Positions 32,805 through 40,992 of a stretch of DNA of 40,992 bases are shown piece by piece. How positions within the stretch are numbered: the first letter of the stretch is position 1; each line of letters starts with the position of its first letter. This DNA is from Actinoplanes siamensis. Lineage in GTDB: Bacteria > Actinomycetota > Actinomycetes > Mycobacteriales > Micromonosporaceae. The translations under genes were made by a program, and so were the position numbers. The stretch spans positions 1 through 40,992 of the forward strand of contig NZ_BOMW01000078.1 of the NCBI RefSeq assembly GCF_016862395.1. Direction: 5' to 3'. The notes under the pieces are model-generated. The model was not told the origin of the DNA and searched no databases. It saw nothing but the letters and a program-made list of their open reading frames with translations.

Positions 32805-33794
32805 ATGACTAAGACACCGGTCACCGTCACCGTGACGGGCGCAGCCGGCCAGATCGGCTACGCGCTGCTGTTCCGCATCGCCTCCGGCCAGCTGCTCGGC
32901 GCCGACGTGCCGGTCCGCCTGCGCCTGCTGGAGATCCCGGCCGCCACCAAGGCTGCCCAGGGCACCGCGCTCGAGCTCGACGACTGCGCGTTCCCGCTGC
33001 TCGCCGGCGTCGACGTGTTCGACGACCCGAAGGCCGCGTTCGACGGTGTCAACGTGGCGCTGCTGGTCGGCGCCCGCCCGCGGACCAAGGGCATGGAGCG
33101 TGGCGACCTGCTCGAGGCCAACGGTGGCATCTTCGGCCCGCAGGGCGCCGCGATCAACGCGGGCGCCGCCTCCGACGTGCGCGTCCTGGTCGTCGGCAAC
33201 CCGGCCAACACCAACGCCCTGATCGCCCAGCAGCACGCCCCCGACGTGCCGGCCGACCGGTTCACCGCGATGACCCGGCTCGACCACAACCGCGCGCTGG
33301 CCCAGCTGTCCAAGAAGCTGGACGTGCCGGTCGCCGAGCTGCGCAAGGTGACGATCTGGGGCAACCACTCCGCCACGCAGTACCCGGACGTCTTCCACGC
33401 CGAGGCCGCCGGCCGGCAGGTCGTGGACCTGGTCGACCAGGCCTGGCTCGCCGACGAGTTCATCCCGCGGGTCGCCAAGCGCGGCGCCGAGATCATCGAG
33501 GTGCGCGGCGCGTCGTCGGCCGCCTCCGCCGCGTCGGCCGCGATCGACCACGTGCACACCTGGGTCAACGGCACGGCCGAGGGCGACTGGACCTCCGCCG
33601 CGATCGTCTCCGACGGCTCCTACGGCGTTCCGGCCGGCCTGATCTCCTCGTTCCCGGTCACCGCCAGGGACGGCAAGTGGGAGATCGTCCAGGGTCTGGA
33701 GATCAGCGAGTTCTCCCGCGGCCGCATCGACGCGTCGGTGGCCGAGCTGCAGGAGGAGCGGGCGGCCGTGCAGAGCCTGGGCCTCATCTCCTGA
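32805..33794 (+). CDS. mdh: Malate dehydrogenase
   Basis: A 329-residue NAD-dependent enzyme of the TCA cycle. NAD-binding GAAGQIGYALLFRIASGQLL at residues about 11-30, the mobile loop with substrate-binding arginines in GARPRTKGMERGDLL, NPANTNALIAQ, DHNRALAQL with the third arginine, and the catalytic H188 in IWGNHSATQYPD. Length and sequence fit the ~330-residue actinobacterial MDH type. GGGAG lies about 9 bases before the ATG at 32805. It is followed at once by a strong hairpin, so it is a single-gene unit. Confidence 0.96.
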   Translation: MTKTPVTVTVTGAAGQIGYALLFRIASGQLLGADVPVRLRLLEIPAATKAAQGTALELDDCAFPLLAGVDVFDDPKAAFDGVNVALLVGARPRTKGMERGDLLEANGGIFGPQGAAINAGAASDVRVLVVGNPANTNALIAQQHAPDVPADRFTAMTRLDHNRALAQLSKKLDVPVAELRKVTIWGNHSATQYPDVFHAEAAGRQVVDLVDQAWLADEFIPRVAKRGAEIIEVRGASSAASAASAAIDHVHTWVNGTAEGDWTSAAIVSDGSYGVPAGLISSFPVTARDGKWEIVQGLEISEFSRGRIDASVAELQEERAAVQSLGLIS

Positions 33795-33810
33795 CCCGTC
33801 GCTTGCAAGA

Positions 33811-33850
33811 TCGGGGGCGGATCGTCTCGTACGGGACGATCCGCCCCCGA
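33811..33850. terminator. Strong hairpin after malate dehydrogenase
   Basis: Sixteen perfect base pairs: TCGGGGGCGGATCGTC (33811-33826) with GACGATCCGCCCCCGA (33835-33850) over an 8-base loop; CAAG (33806-33809) and CTTG (33851-33854) extend it past one bulged A. It begins 17 bases after the mdh stop. No T run, but stability makes it a convincing terminator. Confidence 0.85.
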
Positions 33851-34006
33851 CTTGTGGCATGGTCCCGTCCGGGTGACGTTGGCCCACCAGGTTGCACGCC
33901 CGCCGTACGCTGCTATGCAAGATCGGCTGGTGGAGGAGCTCTCAGCCTTCGTACAGCCGGCCTTGTTAATTTTCCAAGGGTCAGCCGACCTACCAGGAGA
34001 GGCATC

Positions 34007-35032
34007 GTGGTCTTCAAGAAGTTGCTGGGCGCCATGGGAGTGGGTGGGCCGAGCGTCGACACCGTGCTGGCCAACCCGAGCACCTATCCGGGTGCGCCCC
34101 TGACCGGGCAGGTCAACCTGACCGGCGGCACGCAGGAAGCGCACATCGAGCACATCACCCTCTCCCTGGTCACCCGGATGGAGGTGGAGGGGGGCGGCGG
34201 TGACTACTCGGCCACCGGCGATTTCTACCGCCTGACCGTGGCTGGCCCGACCCGGCTGCAGGCGGGCCAGCAGATGTCCATCCCGTTCCGGATCGACATG
34301 CCCTGGGAGACCCCGATCACCACGGCGTACGGGCAGCCGCTGCGCGGCATGGTGATGGGCGTGCGCACCGAGGTGTCGATCGCCCGGGCGGTGGACAAGG
34401 GCGACCTCGACCCGGTCTACGTGCACCCGCTGCCGATCCAGCAGAAGATCCTGGACGCGTTCGGCGAGCTCGGCTTCCGCTTCAAGTCGGCCGACCTGGA
34501 GCACGGGCAGATCTACGGGGTCCACCAGACGCTGCCGTTCTACCAGGAGATCGAGTACTGGCCCGCCGCGCAGTACGCGCACGCGGTGAACGAGGTCGAG
34601 CTGACGTTCGTGACCAGCCCGCACGCGGTCGAGGTGGTGCTGGAGTTCGACAAGCGCGGCGGGCTGTTCCACAGCGGCCAGGACACCTACGGGCGGTACA
34701 CGGTCTCGCACCAGGACGCGGAGACCACCGACTGGCGCACGGTCGTCGACGGCTGGGTCCGTCAGGCGGTCGACCAGCACAGGTCCCGTCCGGGTTACGG
34801 CGCTCCCGGCCATGGCGCCTACGGCGCGCCGGGCTACCCGCCGCCTCCGCCGCCCGGTTACGGGCACGGCGGCGGCTACGGCCACCACGGTCACCACGGC
34901 CACTACCGGCACGGCGGCCACGGCGGCGGCATGGGCGGCGCGGTGCTCGGCGCGGTCGGCGGTCTGGCGGCCGGCTACGTGGTCGGTGAGGCCGTCGAGG
35001 AGGTCTTCGAGGACTTCGGCGACGAGGACTGA
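34007..35032 (+). CDS. Spo0M-like sporulation-control protein
   Basis: A 341-residue protein. Residues 1-250 match Spo0M (FKKLLGAMGVGGPSVDTVL; YPGAPLTGQVNLTGGTQEAH; FRIDMPWETPITTAYGQPLR; DPVYVHPLPIQQKILDAFGE), an arrestin-like beta protein that in Bacillus affects phosphorelay and division. The C-terminal 85 residues are a Gly/His/Tyr/Pro-rich linker and one glycine-zipper-like hydrophobic segment (GGAVLGAVGGLAAGYVVG), then an acidic end. AGGAGAGG lies about 6 bases before the GTG at 34007. A symmetrical CCTTG, 9 bases, CAAGG stretch (33961-33979) upstream with AT-rich centre may be part of its promoter. Confidence 0.9.
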   Translation: MVFKKLLGAMGVGGPSVDTVLANPSTYPGAPLTGQVNLTGGTQEAHIEHITLSLVTRMEVEGGGGDYSATGDFYRLTVAGPTRLQAGQQMSIPFRIDMPWETPITTAYGQPLRGMVMGVRTEVSIARAVDKGDLDPVYVHPLPIQQKILDAFGELGFRFKSADLEHGQIYGVHQTLPFYQEIEYWPAAQYAHAVNEVELTFVTSPHAVEVVLEFDKRGGLFHSGQDTYGRYTVSHQDAETTDWRTVVDGWVRQAVDQHRSRPGYGAPGHGAYGAPGYPPPPPPGYGHGGGYGHHGHHGHYRHGGHGGGMGGAVLGAVGGLAAGYVVGEAVEEVFEDFGDED

Positions 35033-35047
35033 TCGTCCACAGCCAGG

Positions 35048-35083
35048 GGGCGGGAGCGCAGCGGCGCTCCCGCCCTTTTCTTT
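35048..35083 (+). terminator. Intrinsic terminator after the Spo0M gene
   Basis: GGGCGGGAGCGC (35048-35059) pairs perfectly with GCGCTCCCGCCC (35064-35075) over a 4-base loop and is followed directly by TTTTCTTT (35076-35083). It is the most textbook rho-independent terminator in the window. Confidence 0.93.
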
Positions 35084-35087
35084 GCCG

Positions 35088-35116
35088 TATATCCCACTTA
35101 GCCTATGGGAAATATA
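35088..35116. promoter_or_regulatory. Inverted repeat upstream of the organosulfur-type operon
   Basis: TATATCCCA (35088-35096) and TGGGAAATATA (35106-35116) form an imperfect inverted repeat around 9 bases in the only AT-rich part of the 167-base leader. It lies about 135 bases before the binding-protein ATG. It may be the operator through which sulfur supply controls the operon; the regulator is unknown. Confidence 0.45.
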
Positions 35117-35249
35117 TGTGCTCTGGGTCACAAAGAGGCTGACGCCGCGTCGCCGGGCGTTTACGTTGCTGGCAACACCTTCTTCCCTACGACGGCTGTC
35201 ATCGGCGGCCGTCCGGTGCATGCCGCCCGAAAAGCTTCGAGGAGCCATC

Positions 35250-36275
35250 ATGACCACCCGCCGAAACGCGATAGCCGGCCTGCTGGGCGGCGCTTTCCTG
35301 ACCGCCACCGGACTCTGCGCATGCGGTGACGGCGAGGCCGCCGCGTCCGGAAAACAGGTCAAGGAACTTCGATATCAGGGCAACGTCGGCGCCGTGACGC
35401 CACCCGAACTCGCCGCCGACCTCGGTTACCTGGGCGACGTGACGCTCAAGTGGATCGGCAACACGATCAGCGGCCCGCAGGACATCCAGGCCGCCACCAC
35501 CGGCGACGTCGACTTCGGCGGCGCATTCAACGGCGCCATCGTGAAGCTCGCCGCGAACGGTGCGCCGATCACCGCGGTGATCGGTTACTACGGCGTCGAC
35601 AAGGACACCTGGACCGGTTACTACGTGCTCGACGGCAGCCCGGTGAGGACCGCCCGCGACCTGATCGGCAAGAAGGTCGGCGTGAACACGTTGGGCGCGC
35701 ACCACGAAGCGGTGATCAAGACCTACCTGGCCCGGAACCACCTCACCGACGCCCAGATCAAGCAGGTCGAACTGATCGTGGTGCCGCCGGTCAACACCGA
35801 GCAGTCGGTGCGCCAGCGCCAGATCGAGGCCGGCGCGCTCGGCGGCACCCTGCGCGACAAGGCCCTGGAACGCGGCGGCATCCACCCGCTGTTCACCGAC
35901 TTCGACCTGCTCGGCACATTCACCGCGGGCAGCTACATCTTCCGCGACGACTTCCTGAAGAAGAACCCGGACACCGTGAAGACCTTCGTCTCCGGCGTCG
36001 GCAAGGCCATCGAATGGTCCCGGACCACGCCCCGCGACCAGGTCATCGCACGGTTCCAGGAGATCGTGAGGAAGCGTGGCCGCAGCGAGGACAACTCGGC
36101 GCTGCGGTACTTCAAGAGCTTCGGCGTGGCCGGCCGGGGCGGCGTGATCGCCGAGCAGGAGTTCCAGACCTGGATCGACTGGCTGCGCCGGGCCGGCGAG
36201 CTCAAGAAGGACGTCAGGGCCGGCGACATCTTCAGCAACAAGTACAACGCGTACGCCAACGGCGGTGCCGCGTGA
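35250..36275 (+). CDS. ABC transporter substrate-binding lipoprotein (sulfonate/nitrate type)
   Basis: A 341-residue exported binding protein of the SsuA/TauA/NMT1 type. An Arg-containing signal (TTRRNAIAGLLGGAFLTATG) runs to LCAC with C25 as the likely lipid-bearing Cys; Cys at -2 is unusual for a lipobox. The mature part has the family's LRYQGNVGAVTPPELAADLG, the TTGDVDFGGAFNGAIVKLAA loop, DLIGKKVGVNTLGAHHEAVI and the long C-terminal helices. GAGGAG precedes the ATG at 35250. An open frame extends upstream through the terminator and is not coding. Its stop overlaps the ATPase start (GTGA). Confidence 0.87.
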   Translation: MTTRRNAIAGLLGGAFLTATGLCACGDGEAAASGKQVKELRYQGNVGAVTPPELAADLGYLGDVTLKWIGNTISGPQDIQAATTGDVDFGGAFNGAIVKLAANGAPITAVIGYYGVDKDTWTGYYVLDGSPVRTARDLIGKKVGVNTLGAHHEAVIKTYLARNHLTDAQIKQVELIVVPPVNTEQSVRQRQIEAGALGGTLRDKALERGGIHPLFTDFDLLGTFTAGSYIFRDDFLKKNPDTVKTFVSGVGKAIEWSRTTPRDQVIARFQEIVRKRGRSEDNSALRYFKSFGVAGRGGVIAEQEFQTWIDWLRRAGELKKDVRAGDIFSNKYNAYANGGAA

Positions 36276-37054
36276 TCCGCTTCGAGAGCGTCACCAAGAA
36301 GTTCCGCGGCGTCACCGCCCTGCAGAACGTCGACCTGGAGATCGGGCGCGGCGAGTTCCTGGTCATCGTCGGCCCCAGCGGCTGCGGCAAGTCCACCCTG
36401 CTCGACCTGCTCGGCGGCCTCGCCGAGCCGACCGGCGGCCGGATCCTGATCGACGGCGCCCCGGTCACCGGACCCGGCCTGGACCGGGGCGTGGTCTTCC
36501 AGCAGTACGCGCTGCTGCCGTGGCGCACCGCGCAGGGCAATGTCGAATTCGGTCTCGAAGCCAAGCACGTACCGAGGAAGGAACGCGCCGGGCGGGCCCG
36601 CGAGTACCTCGACCTGGTCGGCCTGGCCGGCTTCCACGACAGGTACCCGCACGAGCTCTCCGGCGGCATGAAGCAGCGCGTCGCGATCGCCCGCAGCCTC
36701 GCCTTCGACCCCGACGTGCTGCTCATGGACGAGCCCTTCGCGGCGCTCGACGCGCAGACCCGGGACGGCCTGCAGGACGAGCTGCTGCGGATCCAGGAGA
36801 TGACCGGCAAGACCGTCGTCTTCATTACCCACGGCATCGAGGAAGCGGTCTATCTCGGACAACGAGTGGCAGTCATGACGTCGCGGCCGGGCCGGATCAA
36901 GCAGGTCGTCGAGGTTCCGATCGACAGCCGCTCCGCTACCGACGACCTGCGCTCCGACCCGCGGTTCGCGCACTACCGGCATGAGATCTGGACACTGCTG
37001 CGCGACGAGGTCAGCCGCGCTCGCAGCCAGGAGCTGGAGGCCTCCCGTGGTTAG
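36272..37054 (+). CDS. ABC transporter ATPase (sulfonate/nitrate type)
   Basis: A 260-residue ATPase energising the importer. Walker A GPSGCGKST (about residues 34-42), Q-loop VVFQQYALLPWR, signature LSGGMKQRVAIAR, Walker B VLLMDEPFAALDAQTRD and H-loop VFITHGIEEAVYL are all intact. The PWRTAQGNVEFGLE form after the Q-loop is that of the SsuB/TauB/NrtD group. It starts inside the stop of the binding protein and ends 8 bases inside the permease, so the three are translationally coupled. Confidence 0.95.
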   Translation: MIRFESVTKKFRGVTALQNVDLEIGRGEFLVIVGPSGCGKSTLLDLLGGLAEPTGGRILIDGAPVTGPGLDRGVVFQQYALLPWRTAQGNVEFGLEAKHVPRKERAGRAREYLDLVGLAGFHDRYPHELSGGMKQRVAIARSLAFDPDVLLMDEPFAALDAQTRDGLQDELLRIQEMTGKTVVFITHGIEEAVYLGQRVAVMTSRPGRIKQVVEVPIDSRSATDDLRSDPRFAHYRHEIWTLLRDEVSRARSQELEASRG

Positions 37055-37844
37055 CGTCTCGCTGCCGGTCGTGCCGGCGGTCCGGATCGGCCGCTTCTTC
37101 CGCTCGGCGATCACCAAGTCGGCAGGAATCCTGCTGCTGGCCGCCGCCTGGGAGTTCCTGCCCCGGCTCGGGGTGGTCGACGCGACCTTCCTGCCACCGC
37201 TTTCCGAGGTCCTGGCCGCCTGGTGGGACCTGGTCAAGTCGGGCGAACTGCTCGAACACACCCGGGCCAGCCTGTCCCGCTCGCTCGCCGGCTTCGCTCT
37301 CGCGATCGTCGTCTCGATCCCGCTGGGCCTGCTGATCGGCTGGTACCAGCCGATCGCCGATCTGCTCACCCCATTGCTCGAAGTCTTCCGTAACACCGCC
37401 GCACTCGCGATCCTGCCGGTCTTCGTGCTGATCCTGGGACTCGGCGAAACCTCCAAGATCGCGATTATTCTCTACGCCTGCGCGTGGCCCATTCTGCTCA
37501 ACACGGTGAGCGGGGTCCGCACCGTCGATCCGCTGCTGATCAAAGCGGCCCGCTCGCTCGGACTGAACCCGTTGCGCCTGTTCCAGAAGGTCGTGCTGCC
37601 GGCCGCGGTGCCCACCATCTTCACCGGGATCCGCCTGGCCGGGGCGTACTCCATCCTGATCCTGATCGCCGCCGAGATGGTCGGCGCGAAAGCCGGCCTC
37701 GGCTATCTCATCAATTACGCGCAGTACAACTTCGCGGTGCCCGAGATGTACGCCGGAATCATCACGATCTCCGGCATCGGCCTGATCGTCAATCAGCTTC
37801 TGATCCTCACCGAGCGCCGTTTCTCGACCTGGCGCACCAACTAG
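37047..37844 (+). CDS. ABC transporter permease (sulfonate/nitrate type)
   Basis: A 265-residue inner-membrane permease with six hydrophobic segments (SAGILLLAAAWEFLP; LAGFALAIVVSIPLGLLIGW; AALAILPVFVLILGLG; IAIILYACAWPILLNTV; GAYSILILIAAEMVG; IITISGIGLIVNQLLIL). The EAA loop that meets the ATPase reads KAARSLGLNPLRLFQKVVLP. GTG at 37047 is preferred because GGAGG (37036-37040) precedes it by 6 bases. It overlaps the ATPase by 8 bases and is 13 bases before the dioxygenase gene. Confidence 0.93.
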   Translation: MVSVSLPVVPAVRIGRFFRSAITKSAGILLLAAAWEFLPRLGVVDATFLPPLSEVLAAWWDLVKSGELLEHTRASLSRSLAGFALAIVVSIPLGLLIGWYQPIADLLTPLLEVFRNTAALAILPVFVLILGLGETSKIAIILYACAWPILLNTVSGVRTVDPLLIKAARSLGLNPLRLFQKVVLPAAVPTIFTGIRLAGAYSILILIAAEMVGAKAGLGYLINYAQYNFAVPEMYAGIITISGIGLIVNQLLILTERRFSTWRTN

Positions 37845-37857
37845 AAGGGGAATTCCC

Positions 37858-38754
37858 ATGGGCATCGAGATCCAGCGCATCGGCGGCCGCATCGGAGCGT
37901 TCGTGACAGGCGTCGACCTGACCGCCCCGGTCGGCGAGGCGGACGCCCGCGACCTCCACGAAGCGCTCGTCCAGCACAAGGTGCTGGTCTTCCGCGGCCA
38001 GCATCTCGACGACGAGCAGCACCAGCGCTTCGCGTCGATCTTCGGCGCGCTGACCCTCGCGCACCCGACCGTCCCGTCCGTCGACGGCCAGGCCAACGTG
38101 CTCGAGGTGGCCGGCGGCGAGGGCGCCCGGGCGAACGCCTGGCACACCGACGTCACCTTCGTGGTCGCCCCGCCCAAGGCCACCACGCTGCGGAGCCTGG
38201 TCATCCCGCCGTACGGCGGCGACACGCTCTTCTCCAACACCGCCGCCGCCTACGCCGACCTGCCCGAACACCTGCGCGTGCTGGCCGACCGGCTGTGGGC
38301 CGAGCACTCCAACGAGTACGACTACGCCGAGCACCCGCAGTTCCGCTCCGCCGAGGTCGACGAGTACCACAAGGTGTTCGTCTCCACCCGTTACCGCACC
38401 GCGCACCCGGTGGTCCGGATCAACCCGGACTCCGGCGTCCCCAACCTGTTCATCGGCAACTTCGTCACCGGCCTGATCGGACTGTCGCGCACCGAGTCCC
38501 GGGACATCCTGCGGCTGCTGCAGCACTACGTGACCCGGCCGGAGAACACCCTGCGCCACAAATGGCAGGTCGGCGACCTCGTCGTGTGGGACAACCGGAG
38601 CACCCAGCACTACGCCGCCGACGACTACGGCGACCTGCCCCGCAAGCTGCACCGGGTGACCGTGGCCGGGGACGTGCCGGTCGGCACCGACGGCGCCAAG
38701 AGCTACATCCTCGAAGGCGACGAGGCCACCCACTACACGCCGCAGGTGCAGTGA
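37858..38754 (+). CDS. TauD/TfdA-family 2-oxoglutarate dioxygenase
   Basis: A 298-residue Fe(II)/2-oxoglutarate enzyme. The metal triad is H96 and D98 in NAWHTDVTF and H265 in KLHRVTVAG; the conserved Arg just after it, for 2-oxoglutarate, is present. VLVFRGQHLDDEQH and WDNRSTQHYAADDYG are typical. Family members release sulfite or sulfate from taurine, alkylsulfonates or alkylsulfates, or attack herbicide ethers; the neighbouring transporter and monooxygenase favour organosulfur use. AGGGG lies about 8 bases before the ATG. Its stop overlaps the next start by one base (TGATG). Confidence 0.92.
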   Translation: MGIEIQRIGGRIGAFVTGVDLTAPVGEADARDLHEALVQHKVLVFRGQHLDDEQHQRFASIFGALTLAHPTVPSVDGQANVLEVAGGEGARANAWHTDVTFVVAPPKATTLRSLVIPPYGGDTLFSNTAAAYADLPEHLRVLADRLWAEHSNEYDYAEHPQFRSAEVDEYHKVFVSTRYRTAHPVVRINPDSGVPNLFIGNFVTGLIGLSRTESRDILRLLQHYVTRPENTLRHKWQVGDLVVWDNRSTQHYAADDYGDLPRKLHRVTVAGDVPVGTDGAKSYILEGDEATHYTPQVQ

Positions 38755-40079
38755 TGTCCCGCCTGCTGCACCTGAACGCCTTCCTGATGAGTGTCGGTCA
38801 CCACGAGGCCGCGTGGCGGCTGCCGGAGACCGACCCGTACGCCGATCTCGATGTCGAGCACTTCAAGAACCTGGCCCGGATCGCCGAGCGCGGCAAGCTC
38901 GACTCGGTATTCCTCGCCGACGGCCCGGTGCTCTGGGACCAGGTCGGGCGCCGGCCGTCCGGCGCGCTCGAACCGACCGTGCTGCTCACCGCGCTGGCCG
39001 GCGCCACCACGCGCATCGGCCTGATCGCCACCGCGTCCACCACCTACAACGAGCCGTACAACCTGGCCCGGCGCTTCGCGTCGCTGGACATCGTCAGCGG
39101 CGGGCGGGCCGGCTGGAACATCGTCACCACGGCCGGCCTGGACGCGGCGCGCAACTTCAACCTCGACCACCTGCCGGCCCACAAGGAGCGGTACGAGCGC
39201 GCCGCCGAGTTCGTCGACGTGTCGCTCAAGCTCTGGGACTCCTGGGGCGACGACGCCGTGCTCGCCGACAAGGAGAACGGGGTGTGGGGCGACGACTCCA
39301 AGATCTATCCACCGGCGCACGAGGGGCGCTTCTACAAGGTCGCCGGGGCGCTCAACGTCCCGCGGTCGGCTCAGGGACACCCGGTCCTGGTGCAGGCCGG
39401 ATCCTCGGAGAACGGCAGGGACTTCGCCGCCCGGTACGCGGAGGCGGTGTTCACGGCCCACCAGACGCTCGCCGACGCGCAGGAGTTCTACGCCGACCTG
39501 AAACGGCGCACCGCCGCGTACGGCCGGGACCCGGAACACCTCAAGATCCTGCCCGGGATCGTGCCGGTGATCGGGTCCTCACCCGCCGAGGCCCGGGCGA
39601 AGGCCGCCGAGCTGGACGCGCTGATCAAGCCGGAGTACGCCCTGCCGCAGCTGGCCGGGCTCCTCGGGGTGTCCGTCGACGATCTCCTGCTGGACCGGCC
39701 GCTGCCCGCCGACCTGCCCGCCGAGGATGTGCTCGAGGGCGCCAGGAGCCGGCGGACGCTGGTGGTCAACCTCGGACGCCGGGAGAACCTGACGGTCCGC
39801 GAGATCATCGCGCGGCTCGGCGGCGGGCGCGGTCACCTCACCTTCGCCGGGACCGCCGGACAGGTGGCCGACGCGATTCAGGAGTGGTTCGAGGCCGGGG
39901 CGGCCGACGGATTCAACATCATGCCGCCGGTGCTGCCGTCGTCGCTCACCGACTTCGTCGACCAGGTGGTGCCGATTCTGCAGGGCCGCGGGCTGTTCCG
40001 GACCGAGTACGCCGGACGGACCCTGCGGGAGCACTACGGGCTGCCGCGGCCGGCCAACCGGAACGCCGTCCTCGTCTAG
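38754..40079 (+). CDS. Flavin-dependent monooxygenase (NtaA/SnaA/DszA type)
   Basis: A 441-residue bacterial-luciferase-like enzyme that uses reduced FMN from a separate reductase (none is in the window). Landmarks: LHLNAFLMSVGHHEAAWRLP, LDSVFLADGPVLW, ARRFASLDIVSGGRAGWNIV then TTAG, PVLVQAGSSENGRDFAARYA, AVFTAHQTLADAQEFYADL, GTAGQVADAIQEWFEAGAAD then GFNIMPP. Group members oxidise nitrilotriacetate, dibenzothiophene sulfone or other sulfones. Here the operon suggests an organosulfur substrate. The ATG at 38754 overlaps the previous stop; the final TAG overlaps, base for base in CTAG, the stop of the convergent gene. Confidence 0.93.
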   Translation: MSRLLHLNAFLMSVGHHEAAWRLPETDPYADLDVEHFKNLARIAERGKLDSVFLADGPVLWDQVGRRPSGALEPTVLLTALAGATTRIGLIATASTTYNEPYNLARRFASLDIVSGGRAGWNIVTTAGLDAARNFNLDHLPAHKERYERAAEFVDVSLKLWDSWGDDAVLADKENGVWGDDSKIYPPAHEGRFYKVAGALNVPRSAQGHPVLVQAGSSENGRDFAARYAEAVFTAHQTLADAQEFYADLKRRTAAYGRDPEHLKILPGIVPVIGSSPAEARAKAAELDALIKPEYALPQLAGLLGVSVDDLLLDRPLPADLPAEDVLEGARSRRTLVVNLGRRENLTVREIIARLGGGRGHLTFAGTAGQVADAIQEWFEAGAADGFNIMPPVLPSSLTDFVDQVVPILQGRGLFRTEYAGRTLREHYGLPRPANRNAVLV

Positions 40080-40690
40080 ACCGCCCGCACCGGGTTGCCG
40101 GCGGACTGCTGGCGGGCCTCCTGGACGCCCGCCATCAATTCGTCCCACTCCGGGTCCGGGCGGAACCGGGCCGTCGTGACCTGCTCCGCCGAGCGCGCCG
40201 AGGTGTACTCCCACCAGGCCGCCACCCGCACCGGCCACATCCCGACCCGCACCGCCCCGGCCAGGAAGCACCGGTGCGCGGTCAGGGTGGCGGCCAGCAC
40301 CTCGGGCGCCAGCTGGAACCCCGGGTCGTCGAACGCCTTGCCCAGGGCGCGGACGTCCCGGTGCATCTCGGAATACGCGATCAGGCCGGGCATCGCCGGG
40401 ACCAGCAGCTCGTCCTCCGGATCGATCAGATCATGGGCGTACGCCGGGGTGAACACCACGTCGTCGACTGTCACGATGAGCGGCAGGGACTCGCGCCCGA
40501 CCTTGATGTCGACCTGGACCGCGGGCGCCCCGGTGGGGACGTGCACCCAGTCGGCGTCCAGGACGTTGCGGAACGGGATGCGGACGGTGTCCCCGATCGC
40601 GGGGAGGTGCACCGTGACGAGCCCGGGTGCGGCGGTCACCTCGGTGCCGGGCACCTCCCGCAACATCTCGGCCAGGTCGTCAGTGCGCAT
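40076..40690 (-). CDS. Unrecognised 204-residue protein
   Basis: A soluble, acidic protein without signal peptide or membrane segment. The ATG at 40690 lies 7 bases after TATAAC (complement of 40698-40703), indicating a leaderless transcript and fixing the start; a longer frame upstream has no support. The N-terminal half is beta-rich (APGLVTVHLPAIGDTVRIPF, APAVQVDIKVGRESLPLIVT), the C-terminal half helical with Trp (VGMWPVRVAAWWEYTSARSA). Family not recognised. Convergent with the monooxygenase gene, sharing 4 bases. Confidence 0.7.
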   Translation of the reverse strand: MRTDDLAEMLREVPGTEVTAAPGLVTVHLPAIGDTVRIPFRNVLDADWVHVPTGAPAVQVDIKVGRESLPLIVTVDDVVFTPAYAHDLIDPEDELLVPAMPGLIAYSEMHRDVRALGKAFDDPGFQLAPEVLAATLTAHRCFLAGAVRVGMWPVRVAAWWEYTSARSAEQVTTARFRPDPEWDELMAGVQEARQQSAGNPVRAV

Positions 40691-40703
40691 GCTGCTCGTT
40701 ATA

Positions 40704-40960
40704 CGCCAGCGCCGCACGTCGCGCGGCCCCCGTCCTGGCCGCCTGCCGTTGCCGCCGGAGTCGGTGGTGGTGACGGTGAGCCGGGATCCGCGTGGTTCCG
40801 CCTGCTCGCCCGCTGCTGTCGCCGGATCGGAAGTGCTGGTGGGCAGCCGGCATGCGGGTGGTCCCCAGCCGGGGTACTCCGGCCGCCGTCGGTCGGAGCG
40901 CATGGAATCTGAGGATTTCAAACGATATTTCGGTGTGATGGTCGTCGCGCCCACCCCGAT
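40704..40960. other. Intergenic stretch without a recognisable gene
   Basis: GC-rich with no frame that has start signals. AT-rich part TTTCAAACGATATTTC at about 40916-40931. No RNA gene was recognised inside it. Confidence 0.4.
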
Positions 40961-40989
40961 TTGGCGTTGCGGCGGTGGGGCTGTAATGT
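40961..40989 (+). promoter_or_regulatory. Strong promoter-like sequence at the right edge
   Basis: TTGGCG (40961-40966), 17 bases, TAATGT (40984-40989), with GGGGCTG before the -10 and a T run after it. The arrangement is that of actinobacterial stable-RNA and other strong vegetative promoters. The transcript would begin at or just beyond the window edge, so its product cannot be seen; a tRNA gene is a reasonable guess. Confidence 0.55.
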
Positions 40990-40992
40990 TTT

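Overview
The window is GC-rich, with third codon positions almost always G or C, many GTG starts and several genes whose start codon lies 5-8 bases after a TANNNT box (leaderless style). Gene content includes an actinobacterial PcaL fusion, two SAV2177-type methyltransferases, DUF397, DUF3159, DUF3817, excalibur and Spo0M proteins, an AA10-CBM2 LPMO and a CebR-type box. Together these point to a filamentous actinomycete, most likely Micromonosporaceae (Actinoplanes-like). This assignment is inference; no rRNA marker is present.

Bases 1-13,840 look like an accessory segment. The first 59 bases repeat, almost perfectly and in frame, the part of a B12-binding/radical-SAM gene that encodes the cluster-binding cysteines; the complete gene lies at 13286-14605. 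The two copies bracket about 13.8 kb holding an aldo/keto reductase, a secreted two-domain esterase with a LacI regulator and a candidate operator, a YefM/YoeB toxin-antitoxin pair, two unrecognised genes, a NUDIX hydrolase, a small operon (DUF397-like protein, Cys/His-tailed 157-residue protein, JmjC/cupin oxygenase), a gene remnant and a HigBA toxin-antitoxin pair. A diverged 91-bp direct repeat brackets the YefM/YoeB pair and the two unrecognised genes inside it. No integrase was found.

14.7-19.8 kb is a protocatechuate branch of the beta-ketoadipate pathway: pobA divergent from pcaH-pcaG-pcaB-pcaL. It converts 4-hydroxybenzoate to 3-oxoadipate; the CoA transferase and thiolase are not in the window. 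It is followed by a 15-bp tandem repeat and a broken DUF234-type ATPase gene, then DUF3159 with a possible iron box, the secreted LPMO with a perfect CebR-type palindrome at its 3' end, an ArsR/DUF2087 regulator, DUF3817, a hemerythrin-like protein and a LuxR-type regulator.

25.1-32.7 kb holds a zinc-ribbon-like protein, two SAV2177-family methyltransferases, a soluble triple-PAS hybrid histidine kinase overlapping a secreted GH15 glucoamylase gene, a two-excalibur membrane protein and a small membrane protein. 32.8-35.1 kb has malate dehydrogenase and Spo0M, each followed by a strong hairpin. 35.2-40.1 kb is a tight organosulfur-type operon: lipoprotein binding protein, ATPase, permease, TauD-like dioxygenase and a flavin-dependent monooxygenase. 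The right edge ends in a strong promoter-like sequence firing out of the window.
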